Shown: positions 45,786 through 56,529 of the stretch, one piece after another
Layout of the letters: every line of letters begins with the position of its first letter
How positions within the stretch are numbered: position 1 is the stretch's first letter
Program-made: the position numbers and the translations under genes
The notes under the pieces: generated by a model
What the model was told of the DNA's origin: nothing
The model's database searches: none
The model's input: only the letters and a program-made list of their open reading frames with translations
Assembly (NCBI RefSeq): GCF_945859685.1
Contig: NC_079147.1
Coordinates: forward strand, 192,555,174-192,619,173
Length of the DNA stretch: 64,000 nucleotides
Reading direction: 5' to 3'
Origin: Eupeodes corollae
Taxonomy: Eukaryota > Arthropoda > Insecta > Diptera > Syrphidae

Positions 45786-48700
45786 TGCACGGAATGTTAG
45801 GTCCCTTAACAGACCACGTGCAGCCGAAGAATTATCAGAGGCCCTAGATAGCTATAAAGCAGACATCACCAGGAAATACGATGGGATGGACCGGGTAAGA
45901 ACAGGATGAAAAACTGCGATATTTTCTATCGTGACCGCTAGCGAGAAAACCAACAGCGCTTATTTGGATGCGGCTTTGCCGTTAGAGCCATAGTTATGCA
46001 ACAAGACTTGAGCTATAGGTGCAACAACTAGCGTCACATGACCATCCACATCAAGTCTAAATTCGGAATCATTAGCCTGATTTAAGCGAACGCCACACCA
46101 GATTGGAAGGATGACAACACCAAAGATATATTCTTCGAGCTCTTAGACAAAACATATGAGCAATGTCGTATCTACGAAATTAAAATTTTCCTGGGCGATT
46201 TTTATGTCAAGCTAGGAAGGGAAGACGTCGTTGGTGGAATAATCGGAAAAAACAGCCTGCACGACAACACTTCCGACAACGGATTCAGACTCATAGATTT
46301 TGCTGCTGGACTTCTCCAATCTACCATCAACGAGATTGACCATATGCGTTTTGACGCTTAACACGTTTCCGTTTTCATGGATGTCTGAACTTTTCAAGGA
46401 GCTATCATCGATACGGGCCACTACCTCGTTGTAGCCAAGGTAGCACTTCGGGATTCCAGACCCAAAGCAAAACAGGGATATGCTTGATGAAGATACAACG
46501 TCGAACGGCTTCTCCAAATTCGACCTTATTAACCTGTTTCGATGTTCTCTGCCGCCAGCACAATATATAGAGAACCAATGACAATATTGTTGAGATGCAA
46601 TCAGAGAAGCTGCCTCTGACGTGCTGGGTTTCAAACAGCCACCAACAAGGAACCCCTGGTTTGATGAGGAATGTCGGCAGGCAAATGCAGCCAAACAACA
46701 GGCCCGCAAAAGGGTGCTGCATAAAAGGACGAGAGCTGCTCTCGAGCTCTATGAGCACAAGATGTGAGAGGAACACCAACTTCTAAAACTTCGAAAACAT
46801 TTAGAGGTTTAAAAGCATAAATGAAGTTCGAAAGTCTTATGAACAGTTGAAACGAATTCACAGGTACATAAACCTAGAACCGAAGGCTGCAAAGACGAAA
46901 ATGCAAACATCAGAGTGGGACCGCAGTTAATGCTGAGGATATGGAAGTACCACTCCTGCAGACTGTATAACTGCGACGACGAACCGAATTCCGCTGTCAG
47001 GCAGGATGATCCATTCAACATAGACGACGAAAGCCAACAATCTCGTCCTTCCGACTTAGACGAAGTAAAGATTGCCATAGCAAAGCTGAAGTCTAATAAA
47101 GCGGCAGGTGCCGATGAATTGAATGCCGAGCTCTTTAAAGCAGCTAGAGATATAGTTATTTGGTTAGGAGACTGCACCAACTTATATGTAAGATATAGTC
47201 GGAAGAAAGCATGACCGATGAATGCAACTTCAGTATTGTTTGTTCAATTTTGACCATAAAAACCCTCTTAACTGCAACAACTATAGAGGAATCAGTCTAC
47301 TTAACATCGCCTATAAAATCTTCTCTGCCGTAATATGTGAACGTCTAAAGCTCATCGTCAAGAACCTGATAGGTCCTTATCAGTGTAGTTTTAGACCAGG
47401 AAAGTAAGTCCACAGTCGATCAAATATTCACATTACGGCGAATCTTAGAAGAAACTCAAGAACATCGAATCGATATTCACTATCTTTTCATCGATTTCAA
47501 GGCCGCATATGACAGCATCTACAGGGACGAGCTGTATAAAGCCATGTCTAGTTTTGGCATCCCTGCCAAACTCGTGCGTTTGTGCAGGATGAGCATGGAG
47601 AATTCACGCTACTCCATAAAGGTTGGAAACAACTTAAGGGGGTATTCTGGTCTAGAAATTAAAAAAATCGATTTTTTTTTCTTTTCATATTTTCATAGTA
47701 TAACTATTTTAGAATATGTCTACGAGAGGATTTTCCCAAATTCAAATTATTTTCGGAGAAATAAGTATTTTGCTGAGCAGCCATCCAAATCGGTTGGGCT
47801 GCAACTAATAGAACAAAAGACATAATGGGGTACTTTAAACGCGTTTTTCTCAGAACTGTCTTTTTGAATCTGATACCCACGATTTCTCAGGTTCTGCCGA
47901 ACCGATTTACTTGAAATTTTAAGAGATTCTTCTTTAGGGACTTGTCTACGTCCGGAACTACGGCCATCCCCAAATTTTCATTTTTAATATTTTTAACAAA
48001 TCGAAGAATGTTCAAAAAAATGGTAAATTTTTTATATTTTTCTTTAGACAGCCGCCATTTTGTAAAAAGAAATGTTTGTAACTTTTCCGTAGTTCCAGAC
48101 ATTGCGACATTATTGTAGATTAATAATCTTTTTAAGTTTTTGATTTCAGATTTCTAGGAGAGTTAAAATCGTGGGTATGGTCACGCACCAAATTTTTGAG
48201 ACGCACCACTCCATGAACTGATAACTAACGGAATTTTGATTTTTTTTTTTACTTTTTTATTTTTTTTGTATGCTTCTAACGTGAATAAATAATGTATAAA
48301 AAAATGTATGGTAAAATTGTTGCTTGCTTTTTTCTACAGCACTTCAAAAATTACCTAAAATTCATGTCTCTAGACCAGAATACCCCCTTAACAGAACCTT
48401 TCGATGTCAAAAAAGGTTTTTGACAAGGTGATGCGCTGTCATGCAAATTTTTAACATCGTGCTTGAAAGAATAGTGCAGAGCTCACACGTCAACACTAAA
48501 CACACTATCTTTCAAAAGCCTGTAAAATTACTGGCATATGCTGATGACATTGACAAAATCGGAAGAACTCAGCGTGATGTCAATGGCGCTTTTGTGGGTA
48601 TTGAGGCAGAGGCGGTAAAAATGGGATTAACGGTTAATGAGTGCAAAACAAAGTACATGCTGTAGTCAAAAAAGGGCATACAATACCGACGTCTTAGTCA

Positions 48701-49115
48701 AAACGTTACCATCGACAGACGTAACTTTAATTTAGTTAAGGACTTCGTCTACCTAGGCTCCGTTGTGAACGCAGAAAACAACACCAGCGTTGAGATCAAA
48801 CGAATAATAACTCTTGTTAACCGCTGTTTCTTTGGACTAAGTAAGCAATTGAGGAGCAAGGCCCACTCTCGAGGGACCAAAGTGTCGCGTCGCTATGTAA
48901 GACGGATGATAGCACCTTGGGTGGTTTCGAGAGAAAAGTTCTTCGTGTGATGTACGGTCTCGTATTGATAGAAAGGAAGTGGAGCTGAAGAGATGAAGAT
49001 GGAACGACTAGCTGTACGGGCTGCACAGCTACGTAGACTTAGCCAGAAGGGTAAAAGTCCAACGACTAAGAGGGCTGGGTCACGTAGAGCTCATGTAAAC
49101 CAATGCTCGGGCTCA
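45786..49115 (+). pseudogene. RTE-clade LINE: AP endonuclease plus RT, split by a DNA element
   Basis: Near full-length in extent but many frameshifts. The endonuclease begins RNVRSLNRPRAAEELSEALD (45790 on) and continues with KDIFFELLDKTYEQCRI, FLGDFYVKLGRED, SDNGFRLIDFAAGL and a NEIDH box (46110-46350). RT finger: LDEVKIAIAKLKSNKAAGAD (47060-47115) and NCNNYRGISLLNIAYKI (47268-47320). Palm: FRPGK, DQIFTLRRILEET and LFIDFKAAYDSI (47390-47520). Then FGIPAKLVRLCRM, followed by the 750-bp insertion. After it come FDVKKGF, a stop and QGDALSC (RQGD box with Arg to stop), AYADDID (about 48533-48553) and FVYLGSVVNAENNTSVEIKR. The C-terminus fades near 49110, where a minus-strand transposase begins. 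Confidence 0.88.
47638..48387. mobile_element. 750-bp TTAA-target DNA element (Kolobok- or piggyBac-like), nested
   Basis: Perfect 19-bp terminal inverted repeats GGGGGTATTCTGGTCTAGA at 47638-47656 and the complement at 48369-48387, flanked by TTAA on both sides (47634-47637 and 48388-48391). It sits inside the RT gene of the RTE element, between the FGIPAKL and RQGD boxes, so it inserted later. Inner inverted pairs (GATACCCACGATTT with AAATCGTGGGTAT; GGAACTACGG with CCGTAGTTCC) give it a foldback shape. No transposase is present. TTAA plus a G-start TIR fits Kolobok best; piggyBac is the alternative. Confidence 0.88.
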
Positions 49116-49117
49116 GC

Positions 49118-49835
49118 AAGTCTTAGAATTCTAAGAGAGATGTGCCCTTCGGAAAAGTGTTCAAGCATAATATTCTTTGGCCTTGTTGCCGTGTAAGCTG
49201 TGACGTCATCCTGTTAAAACCACACTTCAGTTACATTCATTTCAAGTTTTGGCAGAAAAAAAATCCACAATCAAGTTGATTTAACGTTCAGCATTGACAG
49301 TAACTGCTCTTTCGTTTTCTTTAACGAACCATTGGCCAATAATGCCGATTCTGAATATTGCACACCAAACAGTCACACGGTCTGTATGCAGAGGCTTCCT
49401 ATATAGTTCTCTCGGGTTAGTGGGGCTCCAATATCTCATGTTTAGTTTGTTCACACATCCTAAAATATGAAAATGTGCATGGTCACTTAAGAAAACAGGA
49501 AGGCTTCACATGTATTTTTCGGGCGACATAATCGCATGGATTAGGTTGTTGCACCACCGCCTATAGGGGATTTCAAAATCGCCACCCTTAGCCTTTCGAT
49601 GTTTTCTGTCGTCGTGACGGTTCTGGAAGGTATATTATGTTTCTACTGAACACTACCGGTATCCCTGAACGTGTCCACCCACTAACAAATCGAATTCCGA
49701 TCAGGCACACGGTTTCTGAAAGCATCCTGAATTGCGATGAACGAACGGCTTGAAGAAAAGTAGGCCTCCACGCAAACGCGTGCTCATGCTTTGTCCACTG
49801 AATTGTTGACACTGAACAAGTCATAAGGAAAACTT
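49118..49835 (-). pseudogene. DDE_3-type (DUF4817 group) transposase, several frames
   Basis: Reading right to left: STIQWTKHEHAFAW (DUF4817 head, 49780-49820); the helix-turn-helix AFRNRVPDRNSICxWVDTFR then TGSVQ; KHNIPSRTVTTTENIERLRV then AILKSP (about 49560-49630); a gap where the middle is lost; SDHAHFHILGCVNKLNMRYW then SPTNPREL (first catalytic Asp, about 49400-49475); LHTDRVTVWCAIFRIGIIGQ and ERAVTVNAER (49290-49370); and QDDVTAYTATRPKNIMLEHF (second Asp, about 49150-49215). It is the most complete member of the transposase family also seen at 24, 24.8 and 30.1 kb. The third acidic box (Asp or Glu) lies beyond the end at about 49118 and is missing. Frameshifts make it inactive. Confidence 0.84.
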
Positions 49836-49879
49836 TGGATAACGTGCTTTAGAACAGGCCATAAACCAACCCTTTACTA

Positions 49880-50830
49880 TTAATAGCCCTTAATAGAGTT
49901 TCAGATAAGGAAGTAACCAGGCCCCACCCTGCAATAGAGTTTTTTACTTGCGACATATAGGAACTATATGGCAAGTTTTGCATTCGTGCAAAATTTCGAA
50001 CTCGAGATTTTAATCAAACTTGATATTACGATGGTAGAGAAGTCGAAAAAAGTGGGTCCCGCGATTCCGTCCGGTCGATTTTGTCTGTCTGTCCACGCTT
50101 CTACAGCCTAAACCATTGGGTTGATTGAGTTCAAACTTGGAAGTTAAGGTTTTGAGCAGATTAGCGTTAGGCGTTTTTTTCATTTTTTTTAAGATCAAAA
50201 CTAAACAGTGGCCACCATACAATTTTTTGGTCAAAAAACGAAAATTCGAATTTTCTCAAAAACAAACCGATAGATTTTCTTTAAATTTTCTCTAAAATTT
50301 TATTTTTTAACTTGGCTGCTTTTAATAAGAAAAACAAATTTTTGTATTGCTCAGGAAAGGTTCCGCTCATAGAACCGTTATTTTGTTTTTTAATTTTCTC
50401 AGCAACTTATAAACCGATTTCAATAATTTTTTTATGAATAAGCTCTTATATTGCTTTAACAATATTTGATTATCAAAAGTGCAATTTTTTATTATTTGGA
50501 TTTTTAAAAAAATATTGAATTTCATTTTTTCAAAATTCGATATCTCAAAAACGGGTCAACATTTTTTTACGAAATTCAAAAGTATTGCGTATATTAACAA
50601 TCTATAAACAACTGCGTACCAAAAAAATTTTTAGACCAAAATTAAAAAATTGTATATATAAAAAATTAATTAAAAAAAACCGCTCTAACGATTTTCAAAA
50701 AAAAATTTAAAAAAATCAAATGTTTTTTTATTTATAAAATGGCGTTTAAATTTTTGAAGACAAACTTATTTTTCGGGCGAAATTTTGAATCTTAAAATAG
50801 TTTTTTTTTGTTTTAACTGTGCATGAGCTC
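49880..50830. repeat. Probable interspersed repeat, class unknown
   Basis: Starts in a higher-complexity block (CTTGCGACATATAGG, GAAGTCGAAAAAAGTGGGTC, TTTTGTCTGTCTGTCC) and grades into a long tract of TTTTTCAAAA-like motifs (TTCTCAAAAACAAACCGATA, CGATATCTCAAAAACGGG). From memory, blocks like the first occur repeatedly in fly genomes. No termini or coding sequence were found here. Confidence 0.4.
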
Positions 50831-52369
50831 GAAAGAGCGCATTATTTTAACAAAATTGTAATTACATTCCTAGCTTTTATTTAAAATAGTGCATTTGGTA
50901 CATATTTATGTATTTTTATAATTAAAATTATTGTAAATACCTACGATATGGCCGCCCATGTAGCGCAACTGTATCGGATATGATATATTGAATCAACAAT
51001 CTGTTTTAAAGTGTCTATCAAGAAGTAATATCTTGGTGACTTTGTATATGTGATTTTAAAATATTATTCTTTACGAATAAGGTTGTTTCACACATGATTT
51101 ACTTTCCTTCGCCTATATAAAAGAATAAATACTTAGTACAAGTTAAAGAAACGGGCCAGAAAGAGTATATGTATTTTCTATTAGAATCACTATATATATA
51201 CACATTATAGGTACCTATTTATAAAGGTATTAGGTACAACTTCTACAACTACTGCTTACGTGTCACTTCATAACTAAAATCCAAAGCGCACAAAAGCCTG
51301 ACTGGTAAACAATAAACGAATAGCAATTTCTTGTACCTGTTCGTATGCTTGTTATTTTTTTAAACTTTAACAAAATAAATAAACTGAACGTAAAAACTCC
51401 ATGTTAGCTCTGAAAACTTATAGTAAAGAAGGAATGTAGTATGTACCTTTTAGCTACCAATAACTTTCCATATCATGGTCATCATAAACATGTCCTTATC
51501 TATCTATCTGCATAAAGCTAAGCACGCCAATGAACTATTCTTTATTCGTTTTAGAAATCTACCTGCTACTTAACTACACAACAAATAGGCGATCGCTTTA
51601 CAATTTAAACATTCATGGTCTGCCTCTTTCTTATCTTATTTATTTTTCATCCTGGTTCTTCTAATATGAAATTACAATAAAGCTATCTAAAGGAAAAAAG
51701 TTTTGAAGGAACAAGTTGAATTTATATGAATAGCATCGTAGCTTTATAAATAATAGAAACCATTTTTCATATACAAAGATCGTACCCAAGTAAAAGCAGG
51801 CTTATGAATGTAAATAAAAACAAATATCGGTAAAAGATCCTAAACAGCTGATGTAAGCATGCAAAAGTGTCTTTCATCCCCTTATTAGATACAATATTAA
51901 GGCATTTTGTTTTACTTTTCCGTTTTTTATATAAAGTGCATTGATATAAAAAAACGAAAACAAATTTATCAACCTTCATATGGAAGCTCTTTATGTGTCA
52001 GCATATGCAAGGATAGATTCAAATAGAATGAAAGAAATTGTGTAGACTTTTTGGGTCGAAAATTAATTATATCCCTTATTCTGCTGGCTGCTTATAGGAA
52101 TGGAAATAATATTTTTTTCCTCGCTCCCTCTGAATTTCTCCACTTTCGATACAAACGCCACGCCAACGACTCGACATCTGGTCGCCCTAAAAGTTTCTGC
52201 TCATGGAGTACTATGGTTTTCATATACAAATATCGTGCGGTTTTTTTTGACAAATTAAAAGGCATTTATATCTTTGAAGACAAACTTATTTTACAGGTAT
52301 TTTTAAATCTTATATAAGTACTTTTTTAAACAGACTCTTAGCATACAGGAGCAAGTTCGTGCGACCCAG
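50831..52369. other. No gene recognised (1.5 kb)
   Basis: AT-rich, with short non-specific open frames only. Confidence 0.45.
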
Positions 52370-52560
52370 TCGTGCATTTTATTTTTGTTGTTTATGTAGA
52401 TTTTTGTGTTTTGTAAAAAAGTTGTCCATAGGATTTTTCTTCAAAGAATAACTTAGCTAACAAACATTTTGTCCATATGATAAAATCAGTTTGATTTCAA
52501 TATCTGTTTTTGTTAACGAAATTTTTAGTCAAAGACTAAAGGTCTTTAAAACTATTGAAT
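52370..52560. repeat. Dispersed repeat, copy 2
   Basis: Counterpart of 9960-10150 (TTTTTGTGTTTTGTAAAAAA, GTTGTCCATAGGA, GATAAAATCAGTTTGATTTC, ATATCT). See copy 1. Confidence 0.45.
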
Positions 52561-52606
52561 TCGCAAAATATTGTTGATAACTTCAAAGGAAAGAAATTGA
52601 CTAAGG

Positions 52607-53238
52607 CATTACACAGAAAAAAAAGTTGTCATATTAACAATCGTGGATAGTCAACCTGAAATTCGGCCCAATTGTCGCATTGACTACCAAAATAGTCAAT
52701 ATAACAACTTTAATTTGAAAAATTGACTACTGGATAGTCAATATAACAATTCTCGATGGTCAATTTTGGTAGTCAATAGAACAACTGCGGTAGTCAATAG
52801 AACAACTTCGGTAGTCAATACGACAATTTGGTTGTCATATTGACTACCCAAAATTGATACCGCAGTTTTCATATTGACTACCGTGGTTGTCATATTGACT
52901 ACCGTGGTTGTCATATTGACTACCAAAATTGACCATCGAGAATTGTTATATTGACTACCCCATTTGTCATATTGACTACCGCTATTGTTATATTGACTAT
53001 CGCTATTGTCATATTGACTACCGCAGTTGTCATATTGACTACCAAATTGTTCAAAAATTTCGGATTCCAAAATTGACAACCGAAATTTGTTTTATTGACT
53101 ATTGCGGTTATCGGCTGAAAATTGAGTCTTAAGTTAAGATACGCCACGTAAATTCTTAAACCATTCAAAAACTCAATTTCAACGCCTATCGTTAAAATCT
53201 TATATAAATAGAAACACATTCTTTTTCCTGAGTGTATC
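52607..53238. mobile_element. Foldback-type element built from a 22-24-bp minisatellite
   Basis: A palindrome of short repeats. To the left of about 52825 the unit reads (G)GTAGTCAATAxxACAA; to the right it reads the complement, TTGTCATATTGACTACC. Two 44-bp arms, 52735-52778 and 52914-52957, are perfect inverted repeats. Outer ends TTACACAGAAAAAAAAG (about 52606) and CTTTTTCCTGAGTGTA (about 53221-53237) are imperfect inverted mates. The apparent open frames of 60-110 codons across it, including YxxCHIDYRxC periodic peptides, are artefacts of the repeat. Outer limits are tentative; the inverted arms are certain. Confidence 0.75.
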
Positions 53239-54500
53239 TACCCTTAAATCTTATCAGTTTTGAGCGAACGAAAAAATTCAGTTTCCAATAAATTCTCTAA
53301 AACAAATCAACCCTTTTTTAAATAAATTTTAAGAAAATGTTTCCTAAGAATCTTTAAGGAAAAAAAAGTTACTTGCCTGAGATGCCAGGCAGATTTCATA
53401 ATTGTCAAAAACAGGGTTCTCACAGTGGTGATAATGAACTCAAATCTATATGTCAAAGGTGAGGCTATTGTATCATCATTAGGCCGACCTAACCAATGTT
53501 TTGGTTCGGTGCATAAAAAGACAAGAAATTTTATAAAAAGGTACGAAGTTAAAAAGAATAAAAACTATTTCATGGGAAAATTGAATTCATCTTCAAATTT
53601 TTAAAAAGGGTTAAAGTTCTTTAAGTCTAATATTCATTCTTTTTTCGGGTAAAATATGTTACAATTTTAATCAATTTCAGCAATCAAATTTTAATTTATA
53701 AAACAAACCACTTTACACCACCCAAAGTTGTCGATATTTGATAGCATCTCAAATTTAGAAGCTAAACGAATTAATGTCCCAAAACTTTAGAATGCGGTCT
53801 TCAAAATATCTAAAGTCAAGAAAAAAAAAACATACAAATCCTAATTGGATTTGATACGGTAAAAGGGCAATATAGATACATATCAACCATTATGGAAGAA
53901 TGAAATGGAGTGATTGGAAGTGGCAGGTCTCAAGTCCCAACGCAACAAATTGGTGATGTTTCAAATCAAAAGATTACCCGAAAGTGATAAAAAGCCACTT
54001 TCATAGCGTTAATTTGCTCCCAAGGGACTTTATTTTTGCCTCAAGCTGTTCCAAACAATATATAGTGACATTTATAGCATACCCTTGTAATTTTGTGTCT
54101 CTCTTTCTCTCTCACTTACACCCAACCCCGCTCTTACTTTTTTGTATGCGAGGGGGATGATGATGTCCTTGGGTTTAAAAAATATATGGGATACCATCAG
54201 CGCCGAAGCCCATCCATTACTTGACGCCGATCCCAAGACCCAGATAAACAACTTTATCTGCGATATGATTGAATTTGTTTAAGTGTGAGGGATGCAAAGA
54301 TATGTATCTACCTAAAAATCCACCCCCTTTTGATATGATGTGACGTCAATGTGAATAAACGTTACATTGTTAAATTATAAAGCTAAAGCCTCCTTGGATT
54401 CTTGGTGTTGTTGTTTTTGTTTGTACACTCCAGAGAATTACCCTGGAACATATGATTTGTGATGTTGGTTGAAGGCTGTGGCGGAACGGAAGAAGCTATT
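53239..54500. other. No gene recognised; holds a partial arm copy
   Basis: AT-rich. About 53445-53520 shares GTCAAAGGTGAGGCTATTGT, TCATTAGGCCGACC and a GGTTCGGTGCA block with the inverted-repeat arms at 56040 and 61790, so it is a diverged partial third copy. The remainder is unassigned. Confidence 0.45.
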
Positions 54501-54539
54501 CAATTAGGATGTATTCGAAAAGGGGGATAATAACGCCAA

Positions 54540-54790
54540 ATTAAATTCATGATTACTACCGACAACGAAAAGGACTCGCACACGCACAGCATTACAAAAC
54601 GACGACACACAACTCGCAGTGAGTATGTGGCTTTAGGTTACAAAATTGATGAACGTCACCCTCTCACTACTAGCATTGACGTCGACTTTGGCAGTGCGTC
54701 GTCCGTCGAGTCGTCAGTCCGTCATCGTCACGGAGATTTGCTGTGATGCTATTGATGTTGATGTTGATGTTTTGATATGTGATGGACCGT
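54540..54790. promoter_or_regulatory. GC-richer island, possible first exon (+)
   Basis: Higher-complexity stretch (CTCGCACACGCACAGC, TCGTCCGTCGAGTCGTCAG) containing an initiator-like TCAGTC at about 54714 and a donor-like GGACC|GTGAGT at 54788-54794 on the plus strand. An open frame of 65 codons covers it without domain features. A 5' UTR exon of a plus-strand gene is possible but unsupported by other evidence. Confidence 0.25.
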
Positions 54791-55571
54791 GAGTAATCTT
54801 GTTTGTTTCACCTTTAACTTACACAATGGATTCGAGTGTAATTATTTTAATTATTATGATAACATGATGTACACGTGCCTTTTATATTCAGGTGGGTTTT
54901 TATAACTTAGATACCCGGTATTTGGTATATTCAGCATTCCACTTATGATGTGTATCATTGGTGCCGGAAAAGGTAATTGGGTAAAGCGTGTTCGTTACAC
55001 TTCGACGGATTTTTGTATATTATTGGGGCGTTACCATGGTGCCAATGAATATATCTTTAGATTATTTTAAGAAGATCCATTAGGGAATTTCTGTTTTTTT
55101 TTTTTTTTTTTGCGGTGTCAACTTACTTTATTTTTTGAATAATACAAAAGGGTTAGCAAGAAAATATCAAGAAGAGAGGACTTCATTAAAGTAACACTTT
55201 CAAAAATCCTGTAAAATAACTTGAATTTGATAGAACATCTAGAACTTTCAAAAATTAGGAAATTTTTACCAATCGGTTCTTACACGAACTGTCACTTGAA
55301 TACCTTAAGAGACGTTGGGACTTTTGTTGTTTTTTTAAGTCTTTATAATGTTTTTATTTTAATTTCTGCATAGATTTGGCCCAAATGTCATTATTTGAGC
55401 TGCTCAAATTTGGAACACATTATTTTGTCATTGTCAAGCAGAAATAGAAAATTAAAATAGGTCCACCAACACCAATAACAAAGTCTACATAGGAACTTAG
55501 ATTCACTTTAGTAAAGTGGTTTTAGTTCCATAGCCTGGTGAGAACGAACTAATCTATCCTGTGCGGTAAAA
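54791..55571. other. No gene recognised (780 bp)
   Basis: AT-rich, with a poly-T run near 55093. Confidence 0.45.
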
Positions 55572-56430
55572 ATGGGGATGCATTGCAAGAGCGGAAATAG
55601 TCCTTTTTTCTTGGATATTCTTGTAACATAATGATTGGTGCAAAATCATAAGTAAATCATTTTAACTGAGTTTTTTAAGTTTCTTTTTTAGAACTTATCA
55701 TTTTTTTAAATTCATAATTTTTCAAAAAACATTTTCCAGAAGGGTCCCGAAAAGGGTTAAAATTTATTTAATTATGTGTGTATGAGAATTATGTTTTAAG
55801 TACCTAAAATTTCAAATCGTAAAGGAACTAAGAAAAATGCGACAAAAACCCAAGAAAGGGTGAGCAAATATTGAATGCATATTCTTCACTACTATCATTT
55901 TAATTAAAAATATCGTTTTCGTCTTTAAAAATCAAGAAGAAAGTTCACACGACTTGAGTTCCTTTTCTTCTTCAAATCAGACCAATACTTAAAATACAAT
56001 GAAATCCAACCACAATTAATAAGAAAGTGTCAAAGTCAAAGGTGAAGCTATTGTGAGGTATTGTGTCTTCATTAAGCTGACCCAAGATGCTCTGGTTCAT
56101 TGCACAATCAAGGGACAATTTTTCCCATCGGTGCACCGGGGTGGTTCAATATAAATTAGCTACGTCTTGATACTGTAATTTATTATATATAAGGAAATCA
56201 AAATTTCTTTTTACCTGCAAAACTAAATATTTGGGGTTAAAAATTAAGATTTCTTCTTAAATTGTAAAAATCATTAATGCTTTTGGGAATATAATTCAAC
56301 CCTTTTTTGTGATTTTTTTAAAATTTTTAAAGACCCTTGAAAATTCAAGGGACAACCAAATTCTCAAAATGTCACATAAGGCTTGTAGGTTGTACATTTT
56401 GTATGAAGAATAATTCAACCGCATAAATTT
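55572..56430 (+). repeat. Long inverted repeat, left arm (outer part)
   Basis: Matches the complement of 61440-62221 over about 800 bp in order: TGGGGATGxATTGxAAGAGCGG, CCTTTTTTCTTGGATA, AAAGGGTGAGCAAATATTGA, AAATCAAGAAGAAAGTTCAC, AAAGTCAAAGGTGAAGCTAT, AAGCTGACCCAAGATGCTCT, AAGGAAATCAAAATTTC and ATTTGGGGTTAAAAATT. The arms are diverged (indels of up to tens of bases). The match resumes beyond LINE A copy 3 at about 58510. Confidence 0.88.
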
Positions 56431-56529
56431 AATATTGTTTTTCTTCACTCTAATTTTCAATCTAGGACAAATCTAGAACAACTTGTTCTTTTTTCATGAT
56501 GCTCAATAAATTGTTGACAAAAGTTTAAA

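Noticed and set aside
46212..47180. Long minus-strand open frames (up to 165 codons)
   Set aside because: Antisense to the RTE endonuclease and RT, which have recognisable motifs on the plus strand.
52738..53219. Open frames giving periodic peptides across the minisatellite
   Set aside because: They arise on both strands and in several frames because the repeat unit lacks stops; no start context or domain.
52607..53238. Regularly spaced short repeats resembling a CRISPR array
   Set aside because: Units are contiguous, imperfect and inverted around a centre, with no unique spacers, and the genome is eukaryotic.
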